A stretch of 64,000 nt of DNA from Bradyrhizobiaceae bacterium. Lineage in GTDB: Bacteria; Pseudomonadota; Alphaproteobacteria; Rhizobiales; Xanthobacteraceae. How positions within the stretch are numbered: the stretch's first letter is position 1; each line of letters starts with the position of its first letter. The notes beneath the pieces were generated by a model that saw only the letters and a list, made by a program, of their open reading frames with translations, did not search any database and was not told the DNA's origin. Made by a program: the position numbers and the translations under genes. The stretch lies in contig RXJJ01000002.1 of NCBI GenBank assembly GCA_003963145.1, forward strand, positions 186,001 through 250,000, given 5' to 3'. This document shows positions 1-7,904 of the stretch, one piece after another.

Positions 1-1293
1 TTTCTTCGCCCGGCCGGAGAAGCGAAACCGGATTGGTGGATCGTCAGCGAGATCGCCAGACGCATCGGTTTTGAACAGGCGTTTGCCTATCAGTCGGCAG
101 CCGATGTGTTTCGCGAACATGCCCGCCTGTCGGCTTTTGAAAACAACGGAAGCCGCGACTTCGATCTCGGCGCAGTCGCCGATATCGGTGACGATGAGTT
201 CGACAATATGCCGCCGCTGCTGTGGCCGATACGTGTCGGCGAGGCCCATGGGCAGGAGCGTTTCTTCGAGGAAGGCGCGTTCTATACGCCAGACCGCAAG
301 GCAAAATTTATTGCGCCGGAGATTCCGGCGCTGCGCGGCGAAACATCGAGCGCGCGGCCGCTGCGACTGAATACCGGCCGGATCCGAGACCAGTGGCACA
401 CCATGACCCGCACCGGACTGAGTCCCCGGCTCGGTCAGCATCTGCCGCAGCCTTTTGTCGAGATTCATCCTGACGACGCAGCTCAAGCGGGGATCGTCGA
501 TGGCGGGTTCGCCCGCATCGCCACCGATCTTGGGCAGTGCATTCTGAAGGCCGTTGTCAGCGAACGCCAGCAGCGCGGGATGCTGTTCGCTCCGATACAC
601 TGGAGCGATGAAACGGCGTCCTTCGCACGTGTCGGAGCACTGGTCGCGCCGTTCACCGATCCTTATTCCGGCCAGCCCGAGAACAAGGCTACGCCAGCGG
701 CGATCGAGGCGTTCGCCTATGCGCAGCACGGCTTTGTTCTGTCGCGCGCTCCCTTGAAATTTCCAGAGAGAACCTGGTGGGCGCGAGCCGCGACGGAGGG
801 AGGCTATGGCTATCTCCTGGCCAGCAATGCTGTGCTTGGCGATTGGCAAAACTGGTTCGTGACCGGCGACGATAACGAAATTGCCGAATATCGCGATTCA
901 AAGCAGGGCGTTTACCGCGCAGCCAGATTTGCCGGCGATCGCCTTGAATCCTGCCTTTTTGTCGAGCCGGCATCCGGCGCAGCCAGTTGGGATTGCGTGA
1001 AAGCGCTGTTCGCACGCGAAGCGCTGACCGACGACCAGCGCCGCGGTGTTCTGTCCGGCAAGAGCACCGAGGGTCTTGCCAATGCGGGGCCGATCGTCTG
1101 CGCCTGTTTCGGCGTGGGACGAAATACCATCTGCGATGCAATCGTGGCGGGCGCGGCATCGCATGTCGAAATCGGCAGCCGGCTCAAGGCCGGCACCAAT
1201 TGCGGCTCGTGCATCCCCGAATTGAAAAGGCTGCTTGCGATGACGCCGTCGGATGAAACAGAGAGGTCCGCACTTGTCAGTGCGGCGAACTAG
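1..1293 (+). CDS. nasA: Assimilatory nitrate reductase large subunit, 3' part
   Basis: The reading frame is open from the first base, so the 5' part lies outside the window; about 430 C-terminal residues are visible. The segment contains the C-terminal molybdopterin-dinucleotide-binding region of the DMSO reductase family (around LRLNTGRIRDQWHTMTRTG and a later APIHWSD). It ends in a BFD-like [2Fe-2S] domain with the pattern CAC...CGSC near the C terminus (GPIVCACFGVG and NCGSCIPEL). A fused BFD-like domain is known from NasA-type cytoplasmic nitrate reductases, which reduce nitrate to nitrite for assimilation. The NtrBC system encoded further along the window is a plausible regulator, but no NtrC site can be tested because the promoter is outside. 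Another molybdopterin oxidoreductase is the only real alternative. Confidence 0.85.
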   Translation, partial: FLRPAGEAKPDWWIVSEIARRIGFEQAFAYQSAADVFREHARLSAFENNGSRDFDLGAVADIGDDEFDNMPPLLWPIRVGEAHGQERFFEEGAFYTPDRKAKFIAPEIPALRGETSSARPLRLNTGRIRDQWHTMTRTGLSPRLGQHLPQPFVEIHPDDAAQAGIVDGGFARIATDLGQCILKAVVSERQQRGMLFAPIHWSDETASFARVGALVAPFTDPYSGQPENKATPAAIEAFAYAQHGFVLSRAPLKFPERTWWARAATEGGYGYLLASNAVLGDWQNWFVTGDDNEIAEYRDSKQGVYRAARFAGDRLESCLFVEPASGAASWDCVKALFAREALTDDQRRGVLSGKSTEGLANAGPIVCACFGVGRNTICDAIVAGAASHVEIGSRLKAGTNCGSCIPELKRLLAMTPSDETERSALVSAAN

Positions 1294-1317
1294 TCGCCAC
1301 TAGCTTGGAGCAGCGAA

Positions 1318-2061
1318 CTAAACAAAAGGCGCAATCCCGATCTTCTGCGCTTCCAATAAAGATCTCACCTCACGGGCGATCTCGACCGCACCGGGCGTGT
1401 CGCCGTGAATGCACACGGTGTCGACCGGCATTTTGATGGCCTTGCCGGATACCGACGTCACCGCCTGGTCCTGCACCATCCGCGCCACGCGGCGTGCGAT
1501 TGTGCCCGCGTCATGAAGCACCGCACCGGGTTTGCTCCGCGAGACAAGCTGGGCGTCGTCCTCATAGGCGCGATCGGCATAGACCTCGTGCACCAGTTTC
1601 AGCCCGGCCGCCTCTCCGGCGCGCATCAGCGCGCTGTTCGGAAGGACAACGAAAGACAGATCGCGATCCACGGCCTTGATGGCGGCGGCGATGGCCCGCG
1701 CGGTCATGTCATCCTCGCAGCCGACATTCGACAGGGCACCGTGCGCCTTGACGTGCGTGACCTCGCAGCCGGCGAGCGCGGCGACGCCCATCAGCGCGCC
1801 TATCTGGTAGGCAACGATGGCCTCGATCTGCGATGCGCTGAGGCCGGGCATCGGTGTGCGCCCGAAATTGTCACGGTCGGGATAACTCGGATGCGCGCCG
1901 ATACGGACCCCGCGTTGCTTGGCAAGGCGGGCGGTGCGAAGCATGATGTCCTGATCGCCGGCATGAAAGCCGCAGGCCACGCTGGCGCTCGAGACGATTC
2001 CCAGCATTGCCTCGTCGTCGCCGATGCCCTCACCAAGATCGCAGTTCAGATCGACATGCAT
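1318..2061 (-). CDS. pxpA: 5-oxoprolinase subunit A (LamB/YcsF family)
   Basis: The 247-residue product begins [20 protein letters not shown], the typical N terminus of the LamB/YcsF family, and contains CGFHAGD and [14 protein letters not shown]. PxpA works with PxpB and PxpC in ATP-dependent opening of 5-oxoproline (pyroglutamate) to glutamate, recycling a damage product of glutamine and glutathione metabolism. I chose the ATG at 2061 because the family signature starts there; the open frame runs 43 codons further upstream, into pxpC. It is the last gene of a minus-strand operon pxpB-pxpC-pxpA, with one base between the pxpC stop and this start. The order B-C-A is the same as in E. coli. 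Confidence 0.93.
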   Translation of the reverse strand: MHVDLNCDLGEGIGDDEAMLGIVSSASVACGFHAGDQDIMLRTARLAKQRGVRIGAHPSYPDRDNFGRTPMPGLSASQIEAIVAYQIGALMGVAALAGCEVTHVKAHGALSNVGCEDDMTARAIAAAIKAVDRDLSFVVLPNSALMRAGEAAGLKLVHEVYADRAYEDDAQLVSRSKPGAVLHDAGTIARRVARMVQDQAVTSVSGKAIKMPVDTVCIHGDTPGAVEIAREVRSLLEAQKIGIAPFV

Positions 2062-2062
2062 G

Positions 2063-3013
2063 TCATTTGTCTTTCGCGCTCGCCACATCGTGAACCATGC
2101 CGGGCAGGGCAGCAATCCGCTTTTGGAACGCGCGCGCCAGTGTCTGCGCTTCCTCGACGCTGATGGCCGCAAAGTGGAATGGGCGGCCAAATCTCATTTG
2201 AGCAAGACGGCCGAAATCGGCGGTGATGACCGTCGCGATTTTCGGATAGCCGCCGGTCGTGCCCCGGTCTTTCATCAGCACGATGGGTTTGCCGTTTCCC
2301 GACACCTGAATGCTGCCGTCAACCGTTCCATCGGAGACGATATTGTAGCCGTGCGCGTGGTCGATTTTGGGACCTTCCAGCCGATAACCCATCCGGTCGC
2401 TGCTCGACGAAATGCGCCATTCGGACTCGAGGAAGGCCGTGCATGCGTCCCCAAATTCATCATCTTGGGGTCCTAACACGACGCGTACGGGATCCTGTTT
2501 CGCCGCGGGCAATACGAGCGCACGCTCCGACGGCCAATTGCCCGCGGCGCCGACCGTGAGGCGATCGCCATTTCTCAACGCGCGCGGGTAGGGGCTGCCG
2601 AGACCGGCACGGGCGTTGACGGACAGGCTGTCGAACACCGGCTTGCCGGCGATGGCTCCTTCGATGGCGAGATAACCGAACACGCCATCCCGCGCCACGC
2701 CCAGTGTGAGACGTTCGCCCTGATCGAGGGTCAGGGAACGATACATGCGCTTGCCATGACCGTTCACGTCCACGGCGCGCATTGCCCCGGTGACCGCCAC
2801 CCTTATCGGCCCGTCGGCGGCAAGGACAGCGCCCTGCGGTCCGATTTCAATGGCCGGGGAAAAGGGTCTGTTGCCGACGATTGCGTTGGCGGCGGCGAGC
2901 GACAGCCGATCCATCGCGCCGCTCGGCACAAGACCGTAGCGCTGCATGCCAAAACGTCCCGCATCCTGAACGGACGTCGCAATACCGGCGGACACGATCG
3001 TGAGCACGCTCAT
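2063..3013 (-). CDS. pxpC: 5-oxoprolinase subunit C (biotin-dependent carboxyltransferase family)
   Basis: The 316-residue protein starts [20 protein letters not shown] and has the KipA/PxpC-family hallmarks [17 protein letters not shown] near the N terminus, GYRLEGP and, late in the protein, a GTTGGYPK motif. PxpC forms a complex with PxpB and acts with PxpA in 5-oxoproline cleavage. The family was long annotated as allophanate hydrolase subunit 2. The ATG at 3013 overlaps the pxpB stop by four bases (ATGA), which implies translational coupling. The open frame extends in the same frame into pxpB, but only this start aligns with the family. Confidence 0.92.
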   Translation of the reverse strand: MSVLTIVSAGIATSVQDAGRFGMQRYGLVPSGAMDRLSLAAANAIVGNRPFSPAIEIGPQGAVLAADGPIRVAVTGAMRAVDVNGHGKRMYRSLTLDQGERLTLGVARDGVFGYLAIEGAIAGKPVFDSLSVNARAGLGSPYPRALRNGDRLTVGAAGNWPSERALVLPAAKQDPVRVVLGPQDDEFGDACTAFLESEWRISSSSDRMGYRLEGPKIDHAHGYNIVSDGTVDGSIQVSGNGKPIVLMKDRGTTGGYPKIATVITADFGRLAQMRFGRPFHFAAISVEEAQTLARAFQKRIAALPGMVHDVASAKDK

Positions 3014-3738
3014 GGCGCGACCAGCTCCGCGACCGTCTCGCCGCGTTCGGCAGCGCGCGCGAGCTTCTCGAATTCGGGAGGCTTGATAACCTCGAATGTG
3101 ACTGCGTCGCCCGGCTCCATCAGGAACACGGGATCGCGGCCCGGATCGAAGGTGCGCACCGGCGTGCGCCCCAGAAGATGCCAGCCGCTCGGTGCAGCGA
3201 GACATTGGACGCAGGCCTGTATCCCTCCGATGGAAATCGTGCCCGCTGGGGTGTGCTGGCGCGGACTGGAGCGTCTCGGTGTGGCGATGGAGGGATCGAG
3301 TCCGCTGAGATAGGCAAATCCCGGTGTGAAGCCGATCATGGCAACGAGATAGTCGCCGCCGGCGTGGCGCGCGATCAGCTCCGAAGTGGTGATGCCGTGC
3401 TGGCGCGCCACATCGTCCAGATCGACACCGAACTCGCCGCCATAGACCACCGGGACGCGCCATCGCCGCGTAATCGTGCTTGGTGCTGTTCCGGCTTCAA
3501 GCAGTGCGAGGACGGTCTTCGAGAGTTCCGCAAATCCGATTTGGACCGGGTCGTAATGAATGAGGAGCGAGCGATAGGTCGGAACCGTCTCGCGGACGCC
3601 CTCGATCGCCCGGCCCGCCAGCACCCGGTCCAGTGCAAGCACCCTGCGATTGGCCTCAGGGTTGATCGTATTGGCGAATTCAACGGTGAGGGCCGCATCG
3701 CCGCTCGGCAGGATTCGAGGAGGGTTTGGGCCGGTCAT
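3010..3738 (-). CDS. pxpB: 5-oxoprolinase subunit B (KipI family)
   Basis: The 242-residue protein belongs to the KipI/PxpB family, formerly called allophanate hydrolase subunit 1. Visible family landmarks are the N-terminal ILPSGDAALTVEF, the central IHYDP and the strongly conserved GFTPGFAYLSGLD. PxpB pairs with PxpC to handle the ATP-dependent phosphorylation and ring-opening of 5-oxoproline. It is the first gene of the three-gene operon, so its promoter should lie in the 70 bases between 3739 and the next gene at 3810. I see no clear sigma-70 boxes there. In Bacillus the homologue KipI also inhibits the sporulation kinase KinA, but nothing here suggests that role. Confidence 0.92.
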   Translation of the reverse strand: MTGPNPPRILPSGDAALTVEFANTINPEANRRVLALDRVLAGRAIEGVRETVPTYRSLLIHYDPVQIGFAELSKTVLALLEAGTAPSTITRRWRVPVVYGGEFGVDLDDVARQHGITTSELIARHAGGDYLVAMIGFTPGFAYLSGLDPSIATPRRSSPRQHTPAGTISIGGIQACVQCLAAPSGWHLLGRTPVRTFDPGRDPVFLMEPGDAVTFEVIKPPEFEKLARAAERGETVAELVAP

Positions 3739-3809
3739 GTGCCCACGATGCAGAGGTCCATGTCGGGCGTCCAGACCCTTGGGCCCCTTGGCGCATGATC
3801 CCTACAGAA

Positions 3810-4028
3810 TCAGCGCATCTGATCCTCGCGGGGGCGCCTCCAGCCGACGACGGTCGCTTCGACCGTGCCGCCGGAAACACTGTTACGCCAGGCGCCGTCA
3901 ATCCACCTGCATGTGAAGGGGAGTTGATAGGTGCCGCTTTTGTCCTCGCAGAGGACCTGCACCGCTTCGTCCTGCGAAGGGAAGCCGTGGCCGTCGAATT
4001 CAGCCAGCCGCTGCGCGCGTGTTGCCAT
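3810..4028 (-). CDS. Conserved hypothetical protein, 72 aa
   Basis: The frame is open for 140 codons, but the convincing gene starts at the ATG at 4028 (MATRAQRLAEFDGHGFPSQD), which has a GAGGT ribosome binding site a few bases upstream. The product is 72 residues long and ends REDQMR. It has a compact pattern of aromatic and basic residues (PFTCRWIDGAWRN and VVGWRRP) that resembles short conserved unknown proteins of Bradyrhizobium relatives; that comparison is from memory. There is no signal peptide or membrane segment. It could be the promoter-proximal gene of the pxp operon, since it lies 71 bases upstream of pxpB on the same strand. Function unknown. Confidence 0.6.
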   Translation of the reverse strand: MATRAQRLAEFDGHGFPSQDEAVQVLCEDKSGTYQLPFTCRWIDGAWRNSVSGGTVEATVVGWRRPREDQMR

Positions 4029-4249
4029 GTTTTGACCTCGTCCCGTTGCGCAACGCGCGAACCCAAGTCCGCGTTCCTGCCGCCTGATTTCCGGAACAGA
4101 TGTTCCGCCTTTGAAACCGCCAGAACGATGGACACTGATCTGGAACCCGTTCGATTTTGCGTGATGCAGCGGGGTTTCGCAAATCGAAGCAAGTATTGGT
4201 TTACAACTTGAGGCGGACATTTTGACGCGCAAATGCGGAGGATGGACCG

Positions 4250-4447
4250 ATGTTTTTGCTCATCATGACCCTGCTCGGAGCGGCCGGCGTCTTTTTCCTT
4301 GCAAGCTCCACCCAGTATTCCGGGTGGTCGTGGTCTTATGCTCTTTGTCAGCAGGGAGCGATTTTCTGCGATCATCCAAGCTGGATTCTGATCGGGGCGG
4401 GCGTTCTTATTCTGCTGGAAATGATGCGAACCATGTCCGAGACCTGA
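4250..4447 (+). CDS. Small predicted membrane protein, 65 aa
   Basis: A 65-codon frame begins MFLLIMTLLGAAGVFFLASS and has two hydrophobic segments, residues about 1-18 and 44-58, around a polar middle containing CQQGAIFCDHP with two cysteines. A purine-rich GGAGGA lies about nine bases before the ATG. The two-helix hairpin with a cysteine pair in the connecting loop suggests an inner-membrane protein with a periplasmic loop. I do not recognise the family. It precedes the adenylate cyclase gene on the same strand by 214 bases, including a strongly AT-rich stretch, so it is probably not in the same transcript. Confidence 0.55.
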   Translation: MFLLIMTLLGAAGVFFLASSTQYSGWSWSYALCQQGAIFCDHPSWILIGAGVLILLEMMRTMSET

Positions 4448-4499
4448 ACCGGCCTCGTGACGGCCTTGTAAACGTTGGCGCTTCGACTCGGCGTGCCGG

Positions 4500-4575
4500 G
4501 AAATGTATAATTTAATATATTCAATTAATGCAGTAATTTATATAAAAAACTTAAAGTCAAATCTGGCAATATCAA
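4500..4575 (+). promoter_or_regulatory. AT-rich upstream region of the adenylate cyclase gene
   Basis: About 70 bases consist almost entirely of A and T (tataatttaatatattcaat and further), in sharp contrast to the GC-rich surroundings. The stretch lies 90-160 bases upstream of the adenylate cyclase start. Such islands in GC-rich alphaproteobacteria usually carry promoters, UP-like elements or sites for nucleoid proteins such as IHF. It contains a TATAAT hexamer, but I cannot pair it confidently with a -35 box. The rest of the gap 4448-4661 shows nothing else. Confidence 0.4.
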
Positions 4576-4661
4576 CGCCACCTGCTCGAGGGCTGGCCTG
4601 TCACACCGGGCAAGTTTAAGGCGCGGCCTCGCGCCAGTCTGTTGACGTTCGCGCGCGGGCG

Positions 4662-6914
4662 ATGACAAAGGTTTCCATGGAATTTGGGAACCGGGTTGTT
4701 AAGCGGATTATCAGGCTGGCGCGCCGTTTCGGCTATGCGCGGCTTTTGTGCCTTTTCATCCTGTTCGCCGCCGTGGGCCTTCGGATCTGGGACCCCGAGC
4801 CGATCCAGGAATTGCGGGTCCGTATATTCGATACCTACCAGGTCATCCGGCCCCGCGAGACGAGCCAGCGTCCCGTCGTCATCATCGACATCGACGAAAA
4901 GAGCCTCGCCAAACTGGGCCAGTGGCCGTGGCCGCGCACTCGCCTTGCGGACATGGTCAACCGGCTGACCGATCTTGGGGCCGCCGCCATCGCTTTCGAC
5001 ATCGTGTTCGCCGAACCAGACCGGCTGTCGCCCAATCTTGCCGCAGACACCTTTCGCGACATCGACGAATCTGTCCGCAATCATCTTCGCTCTCTGCCGA
5101 GCAATGATGAAGTCTTTGCACAGGCCATCAGGAAGGGGCCCGTGGTGCTGGGTGAATCCGGCCTGCCATATCCTGTCCAGCAGGCCCAGCTGAACCTTCC
5201 ACTCACGGGGCTCGCGACGCTCGGGGGCGATCCGCAACCCTTCCTGATCAATTTCCCCGGCTTGCTGCGCAACATTCCCATTCTGGAAGAAGCCGCGCCG
5301 GGGCGCGGGCTCTTCACCATCCGCACCGAGCGCGATGGAATCGTCCGGCGCGTGCCGATGATCATGATTGCGCAGGACAATCTGATGCCCTCGCTGACCT
5401 TCGAGATGCTGCGGGTGGTGACGAAGGCCGACACTATCCTGGTCAAGTCGGACAATGCGGGCGTCAAAAGCGTCGGCGTGCCGGGGTTTGAAATTCCCAC
5501 CGACCGCAATGGCCAGCTCTGGGTGTATTTTGCAAAGCATGACAACGCGCGTTACGTGTCCGCGCTCGATCTGCTCGAAGGACGGGTCGGGCCGGATGTC
5601 ATTGCGCAGCGGCTGGTTCTGGTCGGCACATCGGCCGTCGGACTGCTCGACGTGAAAACAACGCCGCTCGATCCGGTCATGCCCGGCGTCGAGGTCCATG
5701 CCCAGGTGCTGGAAGCCGCTCTGACAGGGCAGGTGCTTTCGCAGCCCAACTACGCAATCGGGGCGGAGTTGCTGGCCGCGATCCTGTTCTCGCTGGCCAT
5801 TATCGTGCTTGCGCCAATACTCAGTCCGCTTGCGCTTTTGGTGTTCGGCGCTGCGGTCGTGGCCCTTCTGGTCGGCACGTCGTGGTATCTGTTCGTCTAC
5901 GAAAGGCTTCTGATCGATTTCACCTTTCCGCTGGTCGCCAGTACGGCCGTCTATCTGACGCTGGTTTACAGCAGCTACGTGAGCGAACAGCGCCAGCGCC
6001 GCCGCATCCGCTCTGCTTTCAGCCAGTATTTGTCGCCTGCGCTGGTTGAACAGCTCGCCCAGTCGCCCGAAAAACTCAAACTCGGCGGCGAGGAACGCGA
6101 CATGACGATCATGTTCAGCGATGTCCGCGGATTCACATCCATTTCCGAATCCTACAAACACGATCCGCAGGGTCTGACTTCACTGATGAACCGTTTTCTG
6201 ACTCCGCTGACCAACGCCATTCTGGATCGCAAGGGAACCATCGATAAATATATGGGCGACGCCATCATGGCGTTCTGGAATGCACCGCTCGACGACACCG
6301 GACACGAGATCAATGCGTGCGAGGCCGCCCTCGACATGCTCGATCGCATTGAGAGCCTCAACGCGGAGCGCGCGCGCGAAGCCGAGGCGGATGGCAAGGC
6401 GTTTATCCCGCTCAATGTCGGAATTGGCCTGAATACCGGCACCTGCGTGGTTGGCAACATGGGGTCGAATTTGCGGTTCGACTATTCCGTGCTTGGCGAC
6501 AGCGTGAACCTGGCATCCCGTCTCGAGGGCCAGTCGAAATCCTACGGCGTGCCTATTATCGCCGGCTCGCGGACGGCACTCGCAGCCAAAGACAAGTTCG
6601 CTATTTTGGAACTCGATTTCATAACGGTGAAGGGCAAGAAGGAGCCCGAAGTCGTCTATGCGATCGTTGGCCGCGAAGACATGGCGTCATCCACCGGGTT
6701 CCAGCGCATTCGCAATCTGAGCATCGAGATGCTGGCCCGCTACCGCAGCCAGGATTGGGATGGTGCGCTGCTTGCCATCGAGAAAGTTCGCGCCGCCGAT
6801 GAAACCCATCGCTTCAAATCGCTTTACGATCTTTATGCCGAACGGGTCAGGGCATTTCAGCAATCCCCGCCTCCCGCCGATTGGGACGGTGTTTTCGCGC
6901 TCACGACAAAATAA
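4662..6914 (+). CDS. CHASE2-domain class III adenylate cyclase
   Basis: The 750-residue membrane protein has one N-terminal transmembrane helix (about 26-42), a periplasmic CHASE2 sensor domain (about 45-355, with VVIIDIDEKSLAKLGQWPW and AIAFDIVFAEPD), three more hydrophobic helices (about 365-437), a short linker and a C-terminal cyclase domain (about 470-660). The catalytic features of an adenylate-specific class III enzyme are visible: metal-binding D487 in FSDVRGFT and D533 in KYMGDAIMAF, adenine-selecting K529 and D613, and transition-state N616 and R620 in LGDSVNLASRLEG. It should make cAMP in response to a periplasmic or redox cue. Downstream genes encode cNMP-binding proteins, so this is the likely source of their ligand. 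The start at 4662 is the longest; the ATG at 4677 (MEFGN) is also possible. Confidence 0.93.
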   Translation: MTKVSMEFGNRVVKRIIRLARRFGYARLLCLFILFAAVGLRIWDPEPIQELRVRIFDTYQVIRPRETSQRPVVIIDIDEKSLAKLGQWPWPRTRLADMVNRLTDLGAAAIAFDIVFAEPDRLSPNLAADTFRDIDESVRNHLRSLPSNDEVFAQAIRKGPVVLGESGLPYPVQQAQLNLPLTGLATLGGDPQPFLINFPGLLRNIPILEEAAPGRGLFTIRTERDGIVRRVPMIMIAQDNLMPSLTFEMLRVVTKADTILVKSDNAGVKSVGVPGFEIPTDRNGQLWVYFAKHDNARYVSALDLLEGRVGPDVIAQRLVLVGTSAVGLLDVKTTPLDPVMPGVEVHAQVLEAALTGQVLSQPNYAIGAELLAAILFSLAIIVLAPILSPLALLVFGAAVVALLVGTSWYLFVYERLLIDFTFPLVASTAVYLTLVYSSYVSEQRQRRRIRSAFSQYLSPALVEQLAQSPEKLKLGGEERDMTIMFSDVRGFTSISESYKHDPQGLTSLMNRFLTPLTNAILDRKGTIDKYMGDAIMAFWNAPLDDTGHEINACEAALDMLDRIESLNAERAREAEADGKAFIPLNVGIGLNTGTCVVGNMGSNLRFDYSVLGDSVNLASRLEGQSKSYGVPIIAGSRTALAAKDKFAILELDFITVKGKKEPEVVYAIVGREDMASSTGFQRIRNLSIEMLARYRSQDWDGALLAIEKVRAADETHRFKSLYDLYAERVRAFQQSPPPADWDGVFALTTK

Positions 6915-7076
6915 TCCTGTAAAGCTTGAGCAGGGCCATTGCCGCCGGCTAATCCAAACTTCATTCTGTGGCTCTGCAAATGTGCTGTTGCATTCGTTGA
7001 ATGATATTGGGCAAATTCAACACGCCTTTTCGTTCTTTTCCCCGTTGCCCCGTTTGTGCTTGAGCCAGGCTCCTTG

Positions 7077-7904
7077 ATGTCAGAAAGCAGAATGAGGGTG
7101 CGTTTCTGGGGAGTGCGCGGCAGCATTCCGGTTTCCGACAGATCTTCGATGCGCTATGGAGGCAATACCTCCTGTCTCGAAGTGCGGTGCGGCAGTCATC
7201 TTCTGATTTTGGACGCGGGTTCCGGCTTGCGTCCGCTTGGCGCTTCGCTGGAGAACGGGCCGGACGATATCGATATTTTCCTGAGCCATTGTCATATCGA
7301 TCATCTGATCGGTCTGCCGTTCTTCGCGCCGGTTTTCGATCCGAAGCGCCGTGTCAGGGTGTGGGCGGGCGGTCTGCAGCAATCCGGGGGGCTTAAAGCC
7401 GCCGTCGACAAACTGATGAGCTTTCCGCTTTTCCCGATCGGCTCCGATACAGCAACGGGTATCGCCGCCTTCAACGATTTCTCGCGCGGCGAAGTCTTGC
7501 AACCGCATGACGGTATCGTCATTCGCACCGCGCTGCTCGATCATCCCGGTGGCGCGACCGGCTACCGGATCGAGTATGGCGGCTCCGCCATCTGCTATTT
7601 GACCGACAACGATTTCGGGAATGGTGCACCCGATCCAGCGCTTGTCGCTCTGGCGAAGGACGTGTCACTTCTCGTCACCGACACGACCTACACCGACGCA
7701 GAGTTGCCGTCCCATGTGGGCTGGGGCCATTCAAGCTGGCAGCAGGCGGTTCGTTTTGCCGAGGCCGCCAACGTCAAAACGCTCTGCCTGTTTCACCACG
7801 ACCCCGATCACGACGATACGTTCATGAGCGCGGTTGCCGAGGACGTGGCAAAGGCCCGGCCGGGCAGTTGCGTCGCCCGTGAGGGGCTTGTTTTCGATCT
7901 TTAA
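7077..7904 (+). CDS. Metallo-beta-lactamase-fold hydrolase, possible cyclic nucleotide phosphodiesterase
   Basis: The 275-residue protein begins MSESRMRVRFWGVRGSIPVS and carries the metal-binding motif SHCHIDHLIGLP, preceded by GGNTSCLEV and LILDAGSGLRPLG. This combination marks a sub-group of MBL-fold proteins close to RNase Z and bacterial cyclic-phosphodiester hydrolases (the PhnP and class II cAMP phosphodiesterase neighbourhood). Catalysis by a two-metal centre is expected. The ATG at 7077 was preferred over one seven codons upstream and over MRVRF at 7092. It lies 162 bases downstream of the adenylate cyclase in the same direction, which makes cAMP hydrolysis an attractive but unproven role. 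The stop codon abuts the end of the convergent SulP gene without any spacer. Confidence 0.8.
   Translation: MSESRMRVRFWGVRGSIPVSDRSSMRYGGNTSCLEVRCGSHLLILDAGSGLRPLGASLENGPDDIDIFLSHCHIDHLIGLPFFAPVFDPKRRVRVWAGGLQQSGGLKAAVDKLMSFPLFPIGSDTATGIAAFNDFSRGEVLQPHDGIVIRTALLDHPGGATGYRIEYGGSAICYLTDNDFGNGAPDPALVALAKDVSLLVTDTTYTDAELPSHVGWGHSSWQQAVRFAEAANVKTLCLFHHDPDHDDTFMSAVAEDVAKARPGSCVAREGLVFDL

Noticed and set aside
4572..6161. A 529-codon minus-strand frame opposite the adenylate cyclase
   Set aside because: Shadow of the cyclase gene with no domain and no ribosome binding site.
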